Shown one piece after another: positions 15,576-25,147 of a stretch of DNA of 64,000 nucleotides. The stretch is taken from positions 930,001 to 994,000 of the forward strand of contig NZ_CP034766.1 of NCBI RefSeq assembly GCF_004006015.1. The letters are read 5' to 3'. The notes beneath the pieces were generated by a model, which saw only the letters and a list, made by a program, of their open reading frames with translations, ran no database searches and was not told the origin of the DNA. The DNA comes from Rhodococcus sp. X156 (GTDB taxonomy: Bacteria > Actinomycetota > Actinomycetes > Mycobacteriales > Mycobacteriaceae). Position 1 is the first letter of the stretch. The number at the start of each line of letters is the position of its first letter. Both the position numbers and the translations under genes were made by a program.

Positions 15576-17288
15576 ATGACGACGAGCAAGGGCGACACGG
15601 TCGCAACGGGTGGGGTGACGGCAGCGGGGCTGCCGCAGGGCTCGGACAAGATGCGCGAGACGCTGGAGGACTACACCCTCCGGTTCGCCCCGCGCAGCTA
15701 TCGCCGCTGGAGCACCGGGGTGGTGGCCACGTCGGCCCTCGGGGGGATCGCCTACCTGGCCGACTTCTCGATCGGTGCGAACATCGGGATCTCCTACGGC
15801 ACGGGCAACGCCCTGCTGGGGATCCTGGTGTTCGCGGTGGTCATCATGCTCAGCGGGCTGCCGCTGTCCTACTACGCGGCGCGGTACAACATCGACCTCG
15901 ACCTGATCACCCGCGGCAGCGGGTTCGGCTACTACGGCTCGGTGGTCACCAACGTCATCTTCGCGACGTTCACCTTCATCTTCTTCGCCCTCGAGGGCTC
16001 GATCATGGCCCAGGGCCTGGAGCTGGGGCTGGGCATCCCACTGTGGCTGGGCTACGCGGTGTCCACCCTGATGGTCATCCCGCTCGTCATCTACGGGATG
16101 AACACGCTGGCCACGCTGCAGGTGTGGACCACGCCGCTGTGGCTGGTCCTGATGGTGGTGCCGGTGGGCTACCTCGTCATCCAGCACCCCGACTCGGTGG
16201 GGACCTTCCTGGCATACAGCGGGGAGAGCAACGAGGGCGTCAACTTCGGGTCCGTGATGCTGGCCGCCGGTGTCTGCCTCTCCCTCATCGCCCAGATCGC
16301 CGAGCAGATCGACTACCTGCGGTTCATGCCGCCCAAGACGCCGGAGAACTCCCGCCGGTGGTGGGCGGCGATGCTGCTGGCCGGACCGGGCTGGGTCATC
16401 TTCGGCGCCATCAAGCAGATCCTGGGCCTGTTCCTCGCGGTCTACCTCATCGCCAACGTCGCCGACGGCGCCGCCACGGCCAACCAGCCCGTCCACCAGT
16501 TCCTGGAGACCTACGAGAACATGGTCCCGCACTGGCTGGCGATGACCCTGGCCGTCGTGCTCGTGGTGATCAGCCAGATCAAGATCAACGTGACCAACGC
16601 CTACTCGGGCTCGCTGGCGTGGACCAACTCCTTCACCCGGGTGACCAAGACCTACCCCGGGCGCCTGGTGTTCGTGCTGTTCAACCTGGGCATCGCCCTG
16701 GTGCTGATGGAGGCGAACATGTTCGACTTCCTCAACACCATCCTGGGCTTCTACGCCAACTGCGGCATCGCCTGGGTGATCACCGTGGCGTCGGACATCG
16801 CCATCAACAAGTACCTGCTCAAGCTCTCGCCGATGGTCCCGGAGTTCCGGCGCGGGATGCTCTACAACGTCAACCCCGTCGGCTTCGTCTCCATGCTGCT
16901 CTCGGCGGGCATCTCCATCGCCGTCTTCTTCGGAGCGTTCGGCGACACCATCAAGCCGTACTCGCCGATCGTGGCCATCCTCATCGCCCTGGTCATGCCG
17001 CCGATCCTCGCGGTGGCCACCAAGGGCAAGTACTACCTGCGCCGCACCGACGACGGCATCGACCTGCCGATGTTCGACGAGCACGGCAACCCCTCCGGGG
17101 AGACGCTGCTCTGCCACCTCTCCGGCACCGAGTTCGAGCGCCCGGACATGATCGCCTCGGCGGTGCCCGGCCCGAACGGGGAGAAGCAGTACATCAGCTC
17201 GCTCATGCTCAGCACGGACAAGACTGGCGCACACGTGCTGCCGGAGCAGTCGAGCAGGACGAGTCCAGCGGTACGGTCCCAGGAATGA
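15576..17288 (+). CDS. NCS1-type permease leading the urease operon
   Basis: A 570-residue transporter with about 12 helices from residue 45 to 490 in the purine-cytosine permease group ([58 protein letters not shown]). An unusual soluble C-terminal tail of about 80 residues follows the last helix ([20 protein letters not shown] onward). Its stop overlaps the ureA start (ATGA), so it is part of the urease operon and may bring in urea itself or a urea-yielding ureide. The first permease of the window (11689) is shorter and clearly different. A GlnR box and leaderless promoter lie upstream. Confidence 0.87.
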   Translation: MTTSKGDTVATGGVTAAGLPQGSDKMRETLEDYTLRFAPRSYRRWSTGVVATSALGGIAYLADFSIGANIGISYGTGNALLGILVFAVVIMLSGLPLSYYAARYNIDLDLITRGSGFGYYGSVVTNVIFATFTFIFFALEGSIMAQGLELGLGIPLWLGYAVSTLMVIPLVIYGMNTLATLQVWTTPLWLVLMVVPVGYLVIQHPDSVGTFLAYSGESNEGVNFGSVMLAAGVCLSLIAQIAEQIDYLRFMPPKTPENSRRWWAAMLLAGPGWVIFGAIKQILGLFLAVYLIANVADGAATANQPVHQFLETYENMVPHWLAMTLAVVLVVISQIKINVTNAYSGSLAWTNSFTRVTKTYPGRLVFVLFNLGIALVLMEANMFDFLNTILGFYANCGIAWVITVASDIAINKYLLKLSPMVPEFRRGMLYNVNPVGFVSMLLSAGISIAVFFGAFGDTIKPYSPIVAILIALVMPPILAVATKGKYYLRRTDDGIDLPMFDEHGNPSGETLLCHLSGTEFERPDMIASAVPGPNGEKQYISSLMLSTDKTGAHVLPEQSSRTSPAVRSQE

Positions 17289-17590
17289 ACCTCAGCCCGC
17301 GGGAGATCGACAAGCTGCACATCCACCTGGTGGCCGACCTGGCCCGCAAGCGCCGCGACCGCGGCGTCAAGCTGAACTACAGCGAGGCGGTCGGGTTGAT
17401 CTGCGAAGCCATCGTGGAGGGTGCGCGGGACGGCAAGACCGTCGCCGAGTGCATGGAGCTGGGCAAGCACGTCGTCAGCAACGACGAGGTGATGCCCGGG
17501 GTGCGCGAGATGGCCGCCCTCATCCAGGTGGAGGCGACCTTTGTGGACGGGACCAAGCTGGTCTCCTGCCACGACCCGGTGGGGGCCTAG
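17285..17590 (+). CDS. ureA: Urease gamma subunit
   Basis: A 101-residue structural subunit of nickel urease. The full family pattern is visible: [20 protein letters not shown] at the start, [21 protein letters not shown] in the middle and [19 protein letters not shown] near the end. Its ATG overlaps the stop of the permease gene, and a one-base gap separates it from the following TTG-start gene. It assembles with UreB and UreC in the cytoplasm. Confidence 0.97.
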   Translation: MNLSPREIDKLHIHLVADLARKRRDRGVKLNYSEAVGLICEAIVEGARDGKTVAECMELGKHVVSNDEVMPGVREMAALIQVEATFVDGTKLVSCHDPVGA

Positions 17591-17591
17591 C

Positions 17592-18374
17592 TTGGCTGCT
17601 GCGGCCCCGGCCGTGGCCAGCGTCGTGCTGGTCGGCGGGCACGAGAGCGCGCACGGCCGTGACCTGCTCGGGCTGGTCCCCGGCGCGGTGGCGGTGCGGG
17701 CCGGCCGCGAGCTCGGGGCGGCGGTGCGGGCCGTCCTGCGCGAGAGCAGCGGGCCGGTGGTCGTGGTGCCGATGACCCTGGGCCGGGACCCGGCACTGGT
17801 GGCCGAGGCCGCCCGAGCCCTGCGGTGGCAGGGGGACGACGCGGACACCAGACGGTTGGCGCTGACCGAGCCGTTCGGCACCCCCGACCACCTGGTGGGC
17901 TGGTTGCGCGCCGCGGCCACCGGGGCCGCCGCGCGCTGGCCCGGCGACCGGGGTGCGCTGCTGGTGACGGCCGCGGCCAGCGGGCCGTTCGACGAGGCTG
18001 ACCTGTTCCGGGTGGCCCGCCTGGTCCGCCAGCACGGACCACACCCCTGGGTGGAGGTGGCCCTGGCCGGCGGTGACCCGGACGTGACCGAGGGCCTGCG
18101 CCGGTGCGCGGTGCTGGGGGCCGGACGCGTCACCGTGGTGCCCGCGGCGTTCGGGCCGGCGCCCACCGCGGACGCGCCACCAGGAGTGCCGGTGCACGAC
18201 GGCGGGCCGCTGCTGAGCACCGCCGCGGTGCAGGCGGTGGTGACGGCGCGCGTCACCGCGGCGCTGGACCACCTGGTGCTGGGCCACACCGGGATCGAGG
18301 CCGCCCTGCACGCCGAGCACGGCCACGGGTACGCCCACAGCCACGGCGCTGAACCCGCCCACAGCCACCACTAG
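17592..18374 (+). CDS. CbiX/SirB-like chelatase-fold protein with histidine-rich tail, in the urease operon
   Basis: A 260-residue protein with two weak CbiX-like halves. The first half keeps one family histidine ([16 protein letters not shown]), but the second metal motif, GYHVRTD in the siroheme chelatase at 2201, is replaced here by [13 protein letters not shown], so sirohydrochlorin chelation is doubtful. The last 21 residues hold eight histidines ([20 protein letters not shown]), like the nickel-binding tail of UreE. The gene lies between ureA and ureB, and no ureE is present. I infer a nickel-binding or nickel-delivery role for urease maturation. The TTG start is one base past the ureA stop with GGTGGGGG upstream; GTG 17613 is an alternative. 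Confidence 0.85.
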   Translation: MAAAAPAVASVVLVGGHESAHGRDLLGLVPGAVAVRAGRELGAAVRAVLRESSGPVVVVPMTLGRDPALVAEAARALRWQGDDADTRRLALTEPFGTPDHLVGWLRAAATGAAARWPGDRGALLVTAAASGPFDEADLFRVARLVRQHGPHPWVEVALAGGDPDVTEGLRRCAVLGAGRVTVVPAAFGPAPTADAPPGVPVHDGGPLLSTAAVQAVVTARVTAALDHLVLGHTGIEAALHAEHGHGYAHSHGAEPAHSHH

Positions 18375-18414
18375 CGACTCACCACCAGCGACTCACCACC
18401 AGCGACCCACGACC
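18373..18414 (+). repeat. Three 14-bp tandem units ahead of ureB
   Basis: AGCGACTCACCACC occurs at 18373 and 18387 and AGCGACCCACGACC at 18401, filling most of the space between the His-tail gene and the ureB ribosome site. Confidence 0.85.
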
Positions 18415-18429
18415 AAGGAGCTCACGACG

Positions 18430-18837
18430 ATGTCAGCAGGTGCCAGGTATCTCTACGGCGAGGAGCCGGTGGAGATCAACGCCGGTCGGCGCACGGCCAC
18501 GGTGCGGGTGAGCAACACCGGCGACCGCGCGGTGCAGGTGGGTTCGCACTACCACTTCTTCGAGGCCAACCGGGAGCTCGACTTCGACCGTGCCGCGGCC
18601 TACGGGATGCACCTGGACATCGCCTCCGGCACCGCGGTGCGCTTCGAGCCTGGTGACACCCGCGACGTGGCGCTGTGCAGCTACGGCGGCACCAGCCGGC
18701 TGATCGGCTTCAGCAACCTGGTGGACGGTGCGCTGGACAAGCCCGGCATCCGCGCCGCGGCGCTGCGACGAGCCGAGGCGCTGGGCTTCCTGGGTGCCTC
18801 CGACGGCGAGCTCGAGGCTGCGGAGGTGCAGCAGTGA
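18430..18837 (+). CDS. ureB: Urease beta subunit
   Basis: A 135-residue structural subunit of urease with the standard motifs [37 protein letters not shown] and [20 protein letters not shown], followed by [18 protein letters not shown] lies about 10 bases before the ATG. It extends some 30 residues past the core beta domain, as in actinobacterial forms. Its stop overlaps the ureC GTG start (GTGA). Confidence 0.97.
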   Translation: MSAGARYLYGEEPVEINAGRRTATVRVSNTGDRAVQVGSHYHFFEANRELDFDRAAAYGMHLDIASGTAVRFEPGDTRDVALCSYGGTSRLIGFSNLVDGALDKPGIRAAALRRAEALGFLGASDGELEAAEVQQ

Positions 18838-20573
18838 CCACGCTGCCGCGGCGCACCTACACCGACCTCTACGGCCCCACCGTGGGCGACCGCTTCCACC
18901 TGGCCGACACCAACCTCGTCGTGGAGGTGGAGCACGACCACAACCGCGGTGCCCACGGTGACGAGTCGGTGTACGGCGGCGGCAAGGCCATCCGCGACGG
19001 CATGGCGCAGGACCCGGCCGCCACCTCCGCCGCCGGAGCGCTGGACCTGGTGATCACCAACGTGGTGGTGCTCGACGCCGTGCTCGGGGTGGTCAAGGGC
19101 GACATCGGGATCCGGGACGGGCGCATCGTCGGCGTCGGCAAGTCCGGCAACCCGCAGGCCCAGGACGGGGTGCACCCGAACCTGCTGATCGGGCCGGGCA
19201 CCGACGTCATCGCCGGTGAGCACCTCATCGCCACCGCCGGCGGCATCGACAGCCACATCCACTTCATCGCCCCGCAGCAGGTGGAGGAGGCGCTGTCCAA
19301 CGGCATCACCACCCTCATCGGCGGCGGCACCGGGCCCAGCGACGGCTCCAAGGGCACCACCTGCACCCCGGGCCCGTGGAACATCTCCCGGATGCTGCAG
19401 GCGGTGGACGACCTGCCGGTGAACGTCGGGCTGCTGGGCAAGGGCAACGGCTCCCTGCCGGAGGCGCTGGAGGAGCAGGTCGTCGCCGGCGTCTGCGGGC
19501 TCAAGGTGCACGAGGACTGGGGCGCCACCCCGGCCACCATCGACACCGCGCTGAAGGTGGCCGACGCCTACGACGTGCAGGTGGCGCTGCACACCGACAC
19601 CCTGAACGAGTCCGGGTTCTACGAGGACACCCTGGCCGCCATCGACGGCCGCGCCATCCACACCTTCCACACCGAGGGCGCCGGTGGCGGGCACGCGCCC
19701 GACATCATGCGGGTGGCGGGGGAGCGGCACGTGCTGCCCTCCTCCACCAACCCGACGCTGCCCTACACGGTGAACTCGGTGGACGAGCTGCTGGACATGG
19801 TGATGGTGTGCCACCACCTCAGCCACAACATCCCCGAGGATGTGTCCTTCGCCGACTCCCGGGTGCGGGCGGAGACCATCGCCGCCGAGACCGTGCTGCA
19901 CGACGAGGGGGTCATCTCCATCATCTCCTCCGACTCCCAGGCCATGGGCCGGGTGGGGGAGTCGTGGACGCGGGCGTTCCAGACCGCCCACCACTGCAAG
20001 GACCAGCGCGGTCCGCTGCCGGAGGACACCGCGGCCGACGGCACCTCGCGCAACGACAACTTCCGGGTGCTGCGCTACGTGGCCAAGCTGACCATCAACC
20101 CCGCGCTGGTCACCGGGACCGCCGACCACATCGGGTCGCTGGAGCCGGGCAAGCTGGCCGACATCGTGCTGTGGCCGATCGACTCCTTCGGCGCCAAGCC
20201 GGCGCTGATCATCAAGGGCGGGATGATCTGCTGGTCGCAGATGGGCGACCCCAACGCGTCGCTGCCCACCCCGCAGCCGGTGTACTACCGACCGATGTTC
20301 GGCGCGCTGGGCAAGGCGGTGGCGCACACCCGCATCACCTTCACCTCTCAGGCGGCCCTGGACGCCGGCGTGCCGGAGCGGCTGGGGCTGACCAGCCGGG
20401 TGGTGGCCGTGCGCGGCTGCCGCACGGTGAGCAAGCAGGACATGGTGCGCAACAGCGGAACCCCGGTGATCGAGGTGGACCCGGAGACCTACCAGGTGAC
20501 CCTGGACGGCGCCCCGGCCACCATCGAGCCGGCGCGCACGCTGCCGCTGAGCCAGCTCTTCTACCTGGTGTGA
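18834..20573 (+). CDS. ureC: Urease alpha (catalytic) subunit
   Basis: A 579-residue amidohydrolase-fold enzyme that splits urea to ammonia and carbamate. Nickel-site residues are visible: the His pair in GIDSHIHFI, the carbamylated Lys in GLKVHEDWG, the His of [12 protein letters not shown], the His of [15 protein letters not shown], and the Asp of [12 protein letters not shown]. The mobile flap with the active-site Cys/His is [19 protein letters not shown]. No key residue is missing. GTG start overlapping ureB; the end overlaps the ureF GTG. Confidence 0.97.
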   Translation: MTTLPRRTYTDLYGPTVGDRFHLADTNLVVEVEHDHNRGAHGDESVYGGGKAIRDGMAQDPAATSAAGALDLVITNVVVLDAVLGVVKGDIGIRDGRIVGVGKSGNPQAQDGVHPNLLIGPGTDVIAGEHLIATAGGIDSHIHFIAPQQVEEALSNGITTLIGGGTGPSDGSKGTTCTPGPWNISRMLQAVDDLPVNVGLLGKGNGSLPEALEEQVVAGVCGLKVHEDWGATPATIDTALKVADAYDVQVALHTDTLNESGFYEDTLAAIDGRAIHTFHTEGAGGGHAPDIMRVAGERHVLPSSTNPTLPYTVNSVDELLDMVMVCHHLSHNIPEDVSFADSRVRAETIAAETVLHDEGVISIISSDSQAMGRVGESWTRAFQTAHHCKDQRGPLPEDTAADGTSRNDNFRVLRYVAKLTINPALVTGTADHIGSLEPGKLADIVLWPIDSFGAKPALIIKGGMICWSQMGDPNASLPTPQPVYYRPMFGALGKAVAHTRITFTSQAALDAGVPERLGLTSRVVAVRGCRTVSKQDMVRNSGTPVIEVDPETYQVTLDGAPATIEPARTLPLSQLFYLV

Positions 20574-21286
20574 GCGACGTGAGCGACACCGGCACCGGCA
20601 CGGGGCTGGGCTCCCTGCTGGTGAGCCTGCAGCTGACCGACTCGGCCTTCCCCAGCGGCTTCTACACGCTCTCCCACGGGCTGGAGGGCTTCGCCCAGGC
20701 GCGGGCGGTGGACGCCGCGGCGATGCCGGAGCTGCTGGCCGACGCCCTGCGCCACACCGTCGGTCCCGCCGACGCCACGGCGCTGGCCCTGGCCCACCGC
20801 GCGGCCGACACCGGCGACTGGGAGACCGTGGTGGCGGTGGACCAGCGCCTGCACGCCACCAAGCTCACCCGCGAGCTGCGGGTGGCGTGCACCCGCACCG
20901 GCGGCCAGGTGCTCGACGTCGCGCTGGCCTCCTTCGGCGGACCGATCCTGCAGCGGTACTCCGAGCTGGTCACCTCCCGCCGCACACCCGGCTGCCAGCC
21001 AGTGGCCGCCGGCGTGGCCTACGCGGGCACCGGGGTGCCGGTGGAGCACGCGGTGGCCTCGGACCTGTTCGCCTTCGCCACCAGCTTCGTGGGTGCGGCG
21101 CTGCGGCTGCGGCTCACCGACCACCGGGCCGCGCAGGCCGTGCTGCACCGCACCGCGGCGGTGATCGAGGAGGTCACCGCGGACGCGCTGCAGCGCGGGC
21201 TGGCCGACCTGGGCGGGTGCACCCCGATGTTCGACGTCATGTCCGGCCGGCACGAGCGGGCGGAGGCACGCATGTTCGCCACCTGA
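20570..21286 (+). CDS. ureF: Urease accessory protein UreF
   Basis: A 238-residue all-helical accessory protein that, with UreD, docks on apo-urease and acts on UreG during nickel insertion. Family marks: [20 protein letters not shown] near the N-terminus, [18 protein letters not shown], and the C-terminal [20 protein letters not shown]. The GTG at 20570 overlaps the ureC stop (GTGA); a second GTG at 20579 would remove three residues. The order A-[CbiX-like]-B-C-F-G-D equals the mycobacterial order apart from the extra gene. Confidence 0.93.
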   Translation: MSDVSDTGTGTGLGSLLVSLQLTDSAFPSGFYTLSHGLEGFAQARAVDAAAMPELLADALRHTVGPADATALALAHRAADTGDWETVVAVDQRLHATKLTRELRVACTRTGGQVLDVALASFGGPILQRYSELVTSRRTPGCQPVAAGVAYAGTGVPVEHAVASDLFAFATSFVGAALRLRLTDHRAAQAVLHRTAAVIEEVTADALQRGLADLGGCTPMFDVMSGRHERAEARMFAT

Positions 21287-21343
21287 TCCGCGCTCGAGCT
21301 CCCCACCCGCACCCCCACCACCCAGCAGAAGAAGGACCCCTCG

Positions 21344-21961
21344 ATGGACAACGTGTTGAAGGTCGGCATCGGCGGCCCCGTGGGCACCGGCAAGACCGCC
21401 CTGATCGAGGCGCTCGTCCCGGTGCTCACCGCTCGTGGCCGCCGGCCGGCAGTGATCACCAACGACATCTACACCCAGGAGGACGCCCAGCACGTGCGCC
21501 GCACCCTCGCCGGCGTGCTCGACCCGGAGAAGGTGGTGGGCGTGGAGACCGGCGCGTGCCCGCACACCGCCGTGCGCGACGACCCGACGATGAACCTCGC
21601 CGCCGGCGCGGAGATGCTGCAGCGCTTCCCCGAGGTGGACACGCTGTTCTACGAGTCCGGCGGGGACAACCTGACCCTCACCTTCAGCCCGATCCTGGTG
21701 GACGTGTTCGTCTTCGTGCTGGACACCGGCGGCGGGGAGAAGATGCCCCGCAAGCGCGGCCCGGGCATCACCGACTCCGACCTGCTGGTGATCAACAAGA
21801 TCGACATCGCCGAGCACGTGCGCACGAACCTGGACGTGATGGAGTCCGACGCCTACCGGGTGCGGGACAACCGGCCGGTGGCGCTGACCAACTGCCTCAC
21901 CGGGCAGGGGCTGGAGCAGGTGGTGGCGTTCCTGGACGGCTACCGACGGGTGGCCGCGTGA
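21344..21961 (+). CDS. ureG: Urease accessory GTPase UreG
   Basis: A 205-residue SIMIBI GTPase that drives nickel transfer into urease. P-loop GGPVGTGKTALIEAL, the switch/metal motif VETGACPHTAVRDDPTMN with the conserved Cys-Pro-His nickel site, ESGGDNLTLTFSP, and the guanine motif VINKIDIAEHV are all intact. It follows ureF after 57 bases, with AAGAAGGA upstream of the ATG, and its stop overlaps the ureD GTG. Since no UreE is present, UreG must get nickel from another donor. Confidence 0.96.
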   Translation: MDNVLKVGIGGPVGTGKTALIEALVPVLTARGRRPAVITNDIYTQEDAQHVRRTLAGVLDPEKVVGVETGACPHTAVRDDPTMNLAAGAEMLQRFPEVDTLFYESGGDNLTLTFSPILVDVFVFVLDTGGGEKMPRKRGPGITDSDLLVINKIDIAEHVRTNLDVMESDAYRVRDNRPVALTNCLTGQGLEQVVAFLDGYRRVAA

Positions 21962-22911
21962 GCCTGGCCCCCGAGCCGCTCGTGGTGGACCGCTTCGCCG
22001 CCGCCCACTACGCACCGCCGCAGATCCCGGTGGAGGTGCTGCGCCACACCGGCGTGCCGCAGACCCTGGGCGTGGGACGCCCGGGCAAGGTGGGGCTGCT
22101 GGAGCTGGGCTTCGAGGTGGTGGGCCCGCGCACCGAGCTGGTGCGGCACTACCAGAAGTCACCGCTGCAGATCATGCGCCCGCTGCACGTGGACCCGGGC
22201 CGGCCGGACCTGGCGGTGGTGTACCTGATGTCCACCGGCGGGGGCATCGTGCAGGCCGACCGGCTGCGCACCGACGTGGTGTGCGGCGCGGACACTGCGG
22301 TGCACCTGACCACCCAAGCCGCCACCAAGGTGCACCGGGCCGACGCCGACTTCGCCACCCAGCAGGTGAACCTGACCGTGGGTGCCGGCGGGTACCTGGA
22401 GCACCTGCCCGACCCGGTGATCCCGTTCGCCGGCGCGCGGCTGCACCAGCGCACCGTGGTCACCGTCGATCCCACTGCCACGGTGCTGCTCAGCGACACG
22501 CTGGTGGGTGGACGCCTGGCCCGCGGGGAGTGCCACGCCTACGACGTGGTGGCCACCGACCTGGAGGTGCGCCGCCCCGACGGCCAGCTGCTGGCGGTGG
22601 ACACCGTGCGCCTGGAGCCCGGGCGTGCGGACGTGCGCGGCCCCGGCGTGCTGGCCGGGCACATGCTGATGGCCTCGTTCTACGTGGTGAGCCCGCTGGC
22701 CCCGGCCACCGACATCGCCGACGTGCTGCACGCCGCGCTGGCCGAGCACCCCGTGCAGCACGGGGTGAGCGTGCTGCCGCAGGACAGCGGCGCCTGGGCG
22801 CGGGTGCTCGGCAGCGACCCGCCGGCGGTGGCGGCAGCCATGGCGGCCGCGTGGGACGCGGTGCGCCGCTGCCTGATCGGGGTGCCCGCCCCACCGCTGC
22901 GCAAGGTGTAG
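21958..22911 (+). CDS. ureD: Urease accessory protein UreD (UreH)
   Basis: A 317-residue beta-rich scaffold protein that binds apo-urease and carries UreF and UreG. Motifs are YLMSTGGGIVQADRLRTDVV, LTTQAATKVHRADADFATQQ, YLEHLPDPVIPFAGARLHQ and LLSDTLVGGRLARGE. It is the last gene of the operon, starts at a GTG overlapping the ureG stop, and is convergent with the next gene at a distance of seven bases. Confidence 0.95.
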   Translation: MSLAPEPLVVDRFAAAHYAPPQIPVEVLRHTGVPQTLGVGRPGKVGLLELGFEVVGPRTELVRHYQKSPLQIMRPLHVDPGRPDLAVVYLMSTGGGIVQADRLRTDVVCGADTAVHLTTQAATKVHRADADFATQQVNLTVGAGGYLEHLPDPVIPFAGARLHQRTVVTVDPTATVLLSDTLVGGRLARGECHAYDVVATDLEVRRPDGQLLAVDTVRLEPGRADVRGPGVLAGHMLMASFYVVSPLAPATDIADVLHAALAEHPVQHGVSVLPQDSGAWARVLGSDPPAVAAAMAAAWDAVRRCLIGVPAPPLRKV

Positions 22912-22918
22912 GGCAGGG

Positions 22919-23512
22919 CTACGCCGGGGACCAGCGCGGGTCGCGGCCGGACAGCCCGAGCAGCTGGTCCATGGCCGGCGCGCTCGGCGGCACCGGTACC
23001 GGGTCGGCGAACATCTTGCCCTCGCCCTGGTAGTCGGGGCTGAGCATGCTCGGGGCGAACGCCACGATCTGGGCCGCGGCCGCCTCCGGAGGCGCCCACG
23101 GCTGTCCGGTGGCCCGCGCCAGGTCCCAGCCGTGCACCAGGTACTCCCAGAGGATCATGCCCAGCGCCATCTCCCCGGGCATGGCGTCGTCGCCGAGGTA
23201 CAGCGGCTGCTCGGCGGCACCGGCCTGCAGCGATGCCACCAGCTGGTCGGAAGCGGCGCGCACCGCGGTCACGTGGTCGACGCTCGCACCGGGATCGGCC
23301 GGCGCCGCCTGCGCGCGGTTGTCGGGGTGGGCGAAGCCGTCGGCGAAGTTGCTCAGCCAGGCCAGCACGTGCTGGCGCAGCTGGGCCACGTCCATCTCGG
23401 TGCACGGGGTGGGATTGTGCAGCTGGCCGGGTCCGATGGTGGCGACGACGGTGCCGAGGTCATCGAGCACGGTGTCCAGCAGGGCGGTGGTGTGCTGCGT
23501 GGAAGAGGTCAT
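22919..23512 (-). CDS. TIGR03086-like metal-binding protein (DinB/mycothiol transferase fold)
   Basis: A 197-residue four-helix-bundle protein typical of actinobacteria. The N-terminal NPTPCTEMDVAQLRQHVLAW, the middle GEMALGMILWEYLVHGWDLARATG with its metal-binding His, and the C-terminal segment resemble the mycothiol-dependent maleylpyruvate isomerase N domain family. It could be a thiol-dependent transferase, but the substrate is unknown. ATG 23512 is preferred over GTG 23521. It is divergent from the AraC regulator. Confidence 0.85.
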   Translation of the reverse strand: MTSSTQHTTALLDTVLDDLGTVVATIGPGQLHNPTPCTEMDVAQLRQHVLAWLSNFADGFAHPDNRAQAAPADPGASVDHVTAVRAASDQLVASLQAGAAEQPLYLGDDAMPGEMALGMILWEYLVHGWDLARATGQPWAPPEAAAAQIVAFAPSMLSPDYQGEGKMFADPVPVPPSAPAMDQLLGLSGRDPRWSPA

Positions 23513-23574
23513 GACCTCCACGGTAGAACCGCGCTGACCAGCACCGATTGAACAAAAGCGTCACCCGGCCGGGC

Positions 23575-23580
23575 TAGGGT
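23575..23580 (+). promoter_or_regulatory. -10 element TAGGGT of the AraC-family gene
   Basis: TAGGGT fits TANNNT and ends 7 bases before the GTG at 23588, the pattern of leaderless transcripts. Confidence 0.5.
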
Positions 23581-23587
23581 CGCGGAC

Positions 23588-24451
23588 GTGGTGAGGGAAC
23601 CAGAGCCGGTGGAGCGGGACAGCCGCGGCATCCTCGACCCGTGGCTGCTGCGGCAGCGGGTGCGGCTCACCCGATACCCGGTGCAGCCAGAGCTGCTCGG
23701 GCTGGTCGACCGCTTCTGGGCGGTGCAGTGGGACCTGCCGGCCGGACAGGTGCACGCCCAGCAGGTGCTTACCCACCCTGGCGCCAACCTCTCGGTGGGC
23801 CATGCCGACGGGCGCAGCAGCAGCGCGGGCTCGGTGGTGGCGGAGTGCGCCGGGGTGTCCACCGGCCTGACCACCCGCACGCTCACCGGGCGCGGGTGGA
23901 CCGTGGCCGCCCTGACCACCCCCGGCGGTCTGGGCGCCTTCCTGGACGCCGATGCCGCCACGCTGACTGATCGCACGGTGCCACTGGGGGCGGCGATCGG
24001 CGTGGACACCGACGCACTCGTGGCGCAGGTGTCCGGCGCCGCCGACGAGGCGGCCCGGGTGGGGGTGCTGACCCGGGCGCTGGTCGCAGCCGTGCGTCCC
24101 TCGCGGGCCGGCACGGCTCGGGAGGTGGCTCGGCTGGCCCGGGTGGCGGAGACCGACCGCACGGTGCGGGGGCTGGCGGACCTGTGCACGCGGGCTGCAG
24201 TCGGTCCGCGGACCCTGCAGCGCAAGTTCCTGCGCCACGCCGGGGTTCCGCCGACGTGGGTGCTCCGTCGCTACCGCCTGCTCGACGCCGCGGAGGCGGT
24301 GCGCGACGGCCGGCAGGTGGTGTGGGCGGAGGTGGCGGTGGAGATGGGCTACGCCGACCAGGCGCACCTGATCCGGGACTTCCGGGCGGCGCTGGGACAG
24401 ACGCCCGCGGCGTACGCGCAGGCGCAGGCACGCCGGGCGGAGCGGGGCTAG
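23588..24451 (+). CDS. AraC family transcriptional regulator
   Basis: A 287-residue regulator. The N-terminal part (YPVQPELLGLVDRFWAVQWD, VLTHPGANLSVGH) matches the DUF6597-like sensing region found in many actinobacterial AraC proteins. The C-terminal 100 residues hold two helix-turn-helix motifs: RGLADLCTRAAVGPRTLQRKF and VWAEVAVEMGYADQAHLIRD, ending in ALGQTPAAYA. GTG start, probably leaderless. The effector and targets are unknown; the divergent DinB-like gene is the simplest candidate target. Confidence 0.9.
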   Translation: MVREPEPVERDSRGILDPWLLRQRVRLTRYPVQPELLGLVDRFWAVQWDLPAGQVHAQQVLTHPGANLSVGHADGRSSSAGSVVAECAGVSTGLTTRTLTGRGWTVAALTTPGGLGAFLDADAATLTDRTVPLGAAIGVDTDALVAQVSGAADEAARVGVLTRALVAAVRPSRAGTAREVARLARVAETDRTVRGLADLCTRAAVGPRTLQRKFLRHAGVPPTWVLRRYRLLDAAEAVRDGRQVVWAEVAVEMGYADQAHLIRDFRAALGQTPAAYAQAQARRAERG

Positions 24452-24604
24452 GGCCTGGCTGACGGCTGCCGGTTCCGTGCCTGCGGTCGCGTCACCCGAA
24501 CAGTTTGGCCCGCAAGCGGTTCGCATACAGTCAGGTGGTGCCCCAGCGGCACCTGAGCGGGGAAAGTTCGTGGTGGCAACACTCTGCCGAGAGGGGGCTG
24601 GACG

Positions 24605-24976
24605 GTGGGATCATCGGACTTGCTGGGTCTGACGACCTCGCTGACGGCCTCCACGCTCGTCGTCGCGCTCGTTGCCGGACTCATGCCGCGACTTGTCGGT
24701 GAGGAACCGAATCCCGTGGTGGGCATACGCACCAAGGCGACGATGTCGAGCCCCGAGGCGTGGCAGCTGGGCCATCAGGTTGCGCGGCCGCTTCTGCGCC
24801 GGACGGTGTGGACCGCCGGAGCGGGATTGTGCGTGCAGGTCGTGCTCGGTGTGGTGACCGGTTTCGGATCAGTGGTGTCGGCTGTCGCTGCACCATCGGT
24901 GTTTCTCGCAGTGTTCACCGTCCTGCTCTGTGCGGCGTTGAAGGGCAACGCCGCGGCGAAGTCGCTGCAGCGTTGA
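24605..24976 (+). CDS. SdpI-like small membrane protein
   Basis: A 123-residue protein with three hydrophobic helices (about 8-28, 65-85 and 90-112). The segment VGIRTKATMSSPEAWQLGHQ between helices one and two is the SdpI/YhfL signature (GIRT...S...W..H). SdpI proteins give immunity to a membrane-active toxin in Bacillus, but most relatives have no known role. GAGAGGGGG lies about 7 bases before the GTG. No toxin gene or ArsR-type SdpR partner is adjacent. Confidence 0.75.
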   Translation: MGSSDLLGLTTSLTASTLVVALVAGLMPRLVGEEPNPVVGIRTKATMSSPEAWQLGHQVARPLLRRTVWTAGAGLCVQVVLGVVTGFGSVVSAVAAPSVFLAVFTVLLCAALKGNAAAKSLQR

Positions 24977-25147
24977 TCCGGTCGTTCCCGGAGCTCCGGG
25001 TCGTGCTCGAAGTCGACGGGTTCGCCACCGTGGCGAGACGGTAGGGGCGCACCAGGCCGGGATGCCGGGTGGGCGAGGGTCGGCGGCGAGGTGCCGCAGC
25101 CGGGCGTACCTTGGCGCGGGCGCAACCCGACAGGCAAGGACGAGCCC

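Noticed and set aside
15561-17234. A 557-codon minus-strand frame opposite the NCS1 permease
   Set aside because: Composition is Asp/His/Gly/Val repeats with no domain; the plus-strand permease explains the codon pattern.
17592-18374. Calling the urease-operon chelatase-like protein a sirohydrochlorin chelatase
   Set aside because: The second family histidine motif is missing and a His-rich tail is present, and the window already has a proper SirB next to nirBD.
21349-21358. CAACGTGTTG, similar to the core of steroid KstR operators
   Set aside because: It lies inside the first codons of ureG in a nitrogen operon and lacks the conserved flanks; a chance match.
24985-25010. CCCGGAGCTCCGGG palindrome after the SdpI-like gene, considered as a terminator
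   Set aside because: The symmetry leaves no loop and there is no U-tract; GC-rich palindromes of this length are expected here by chance.
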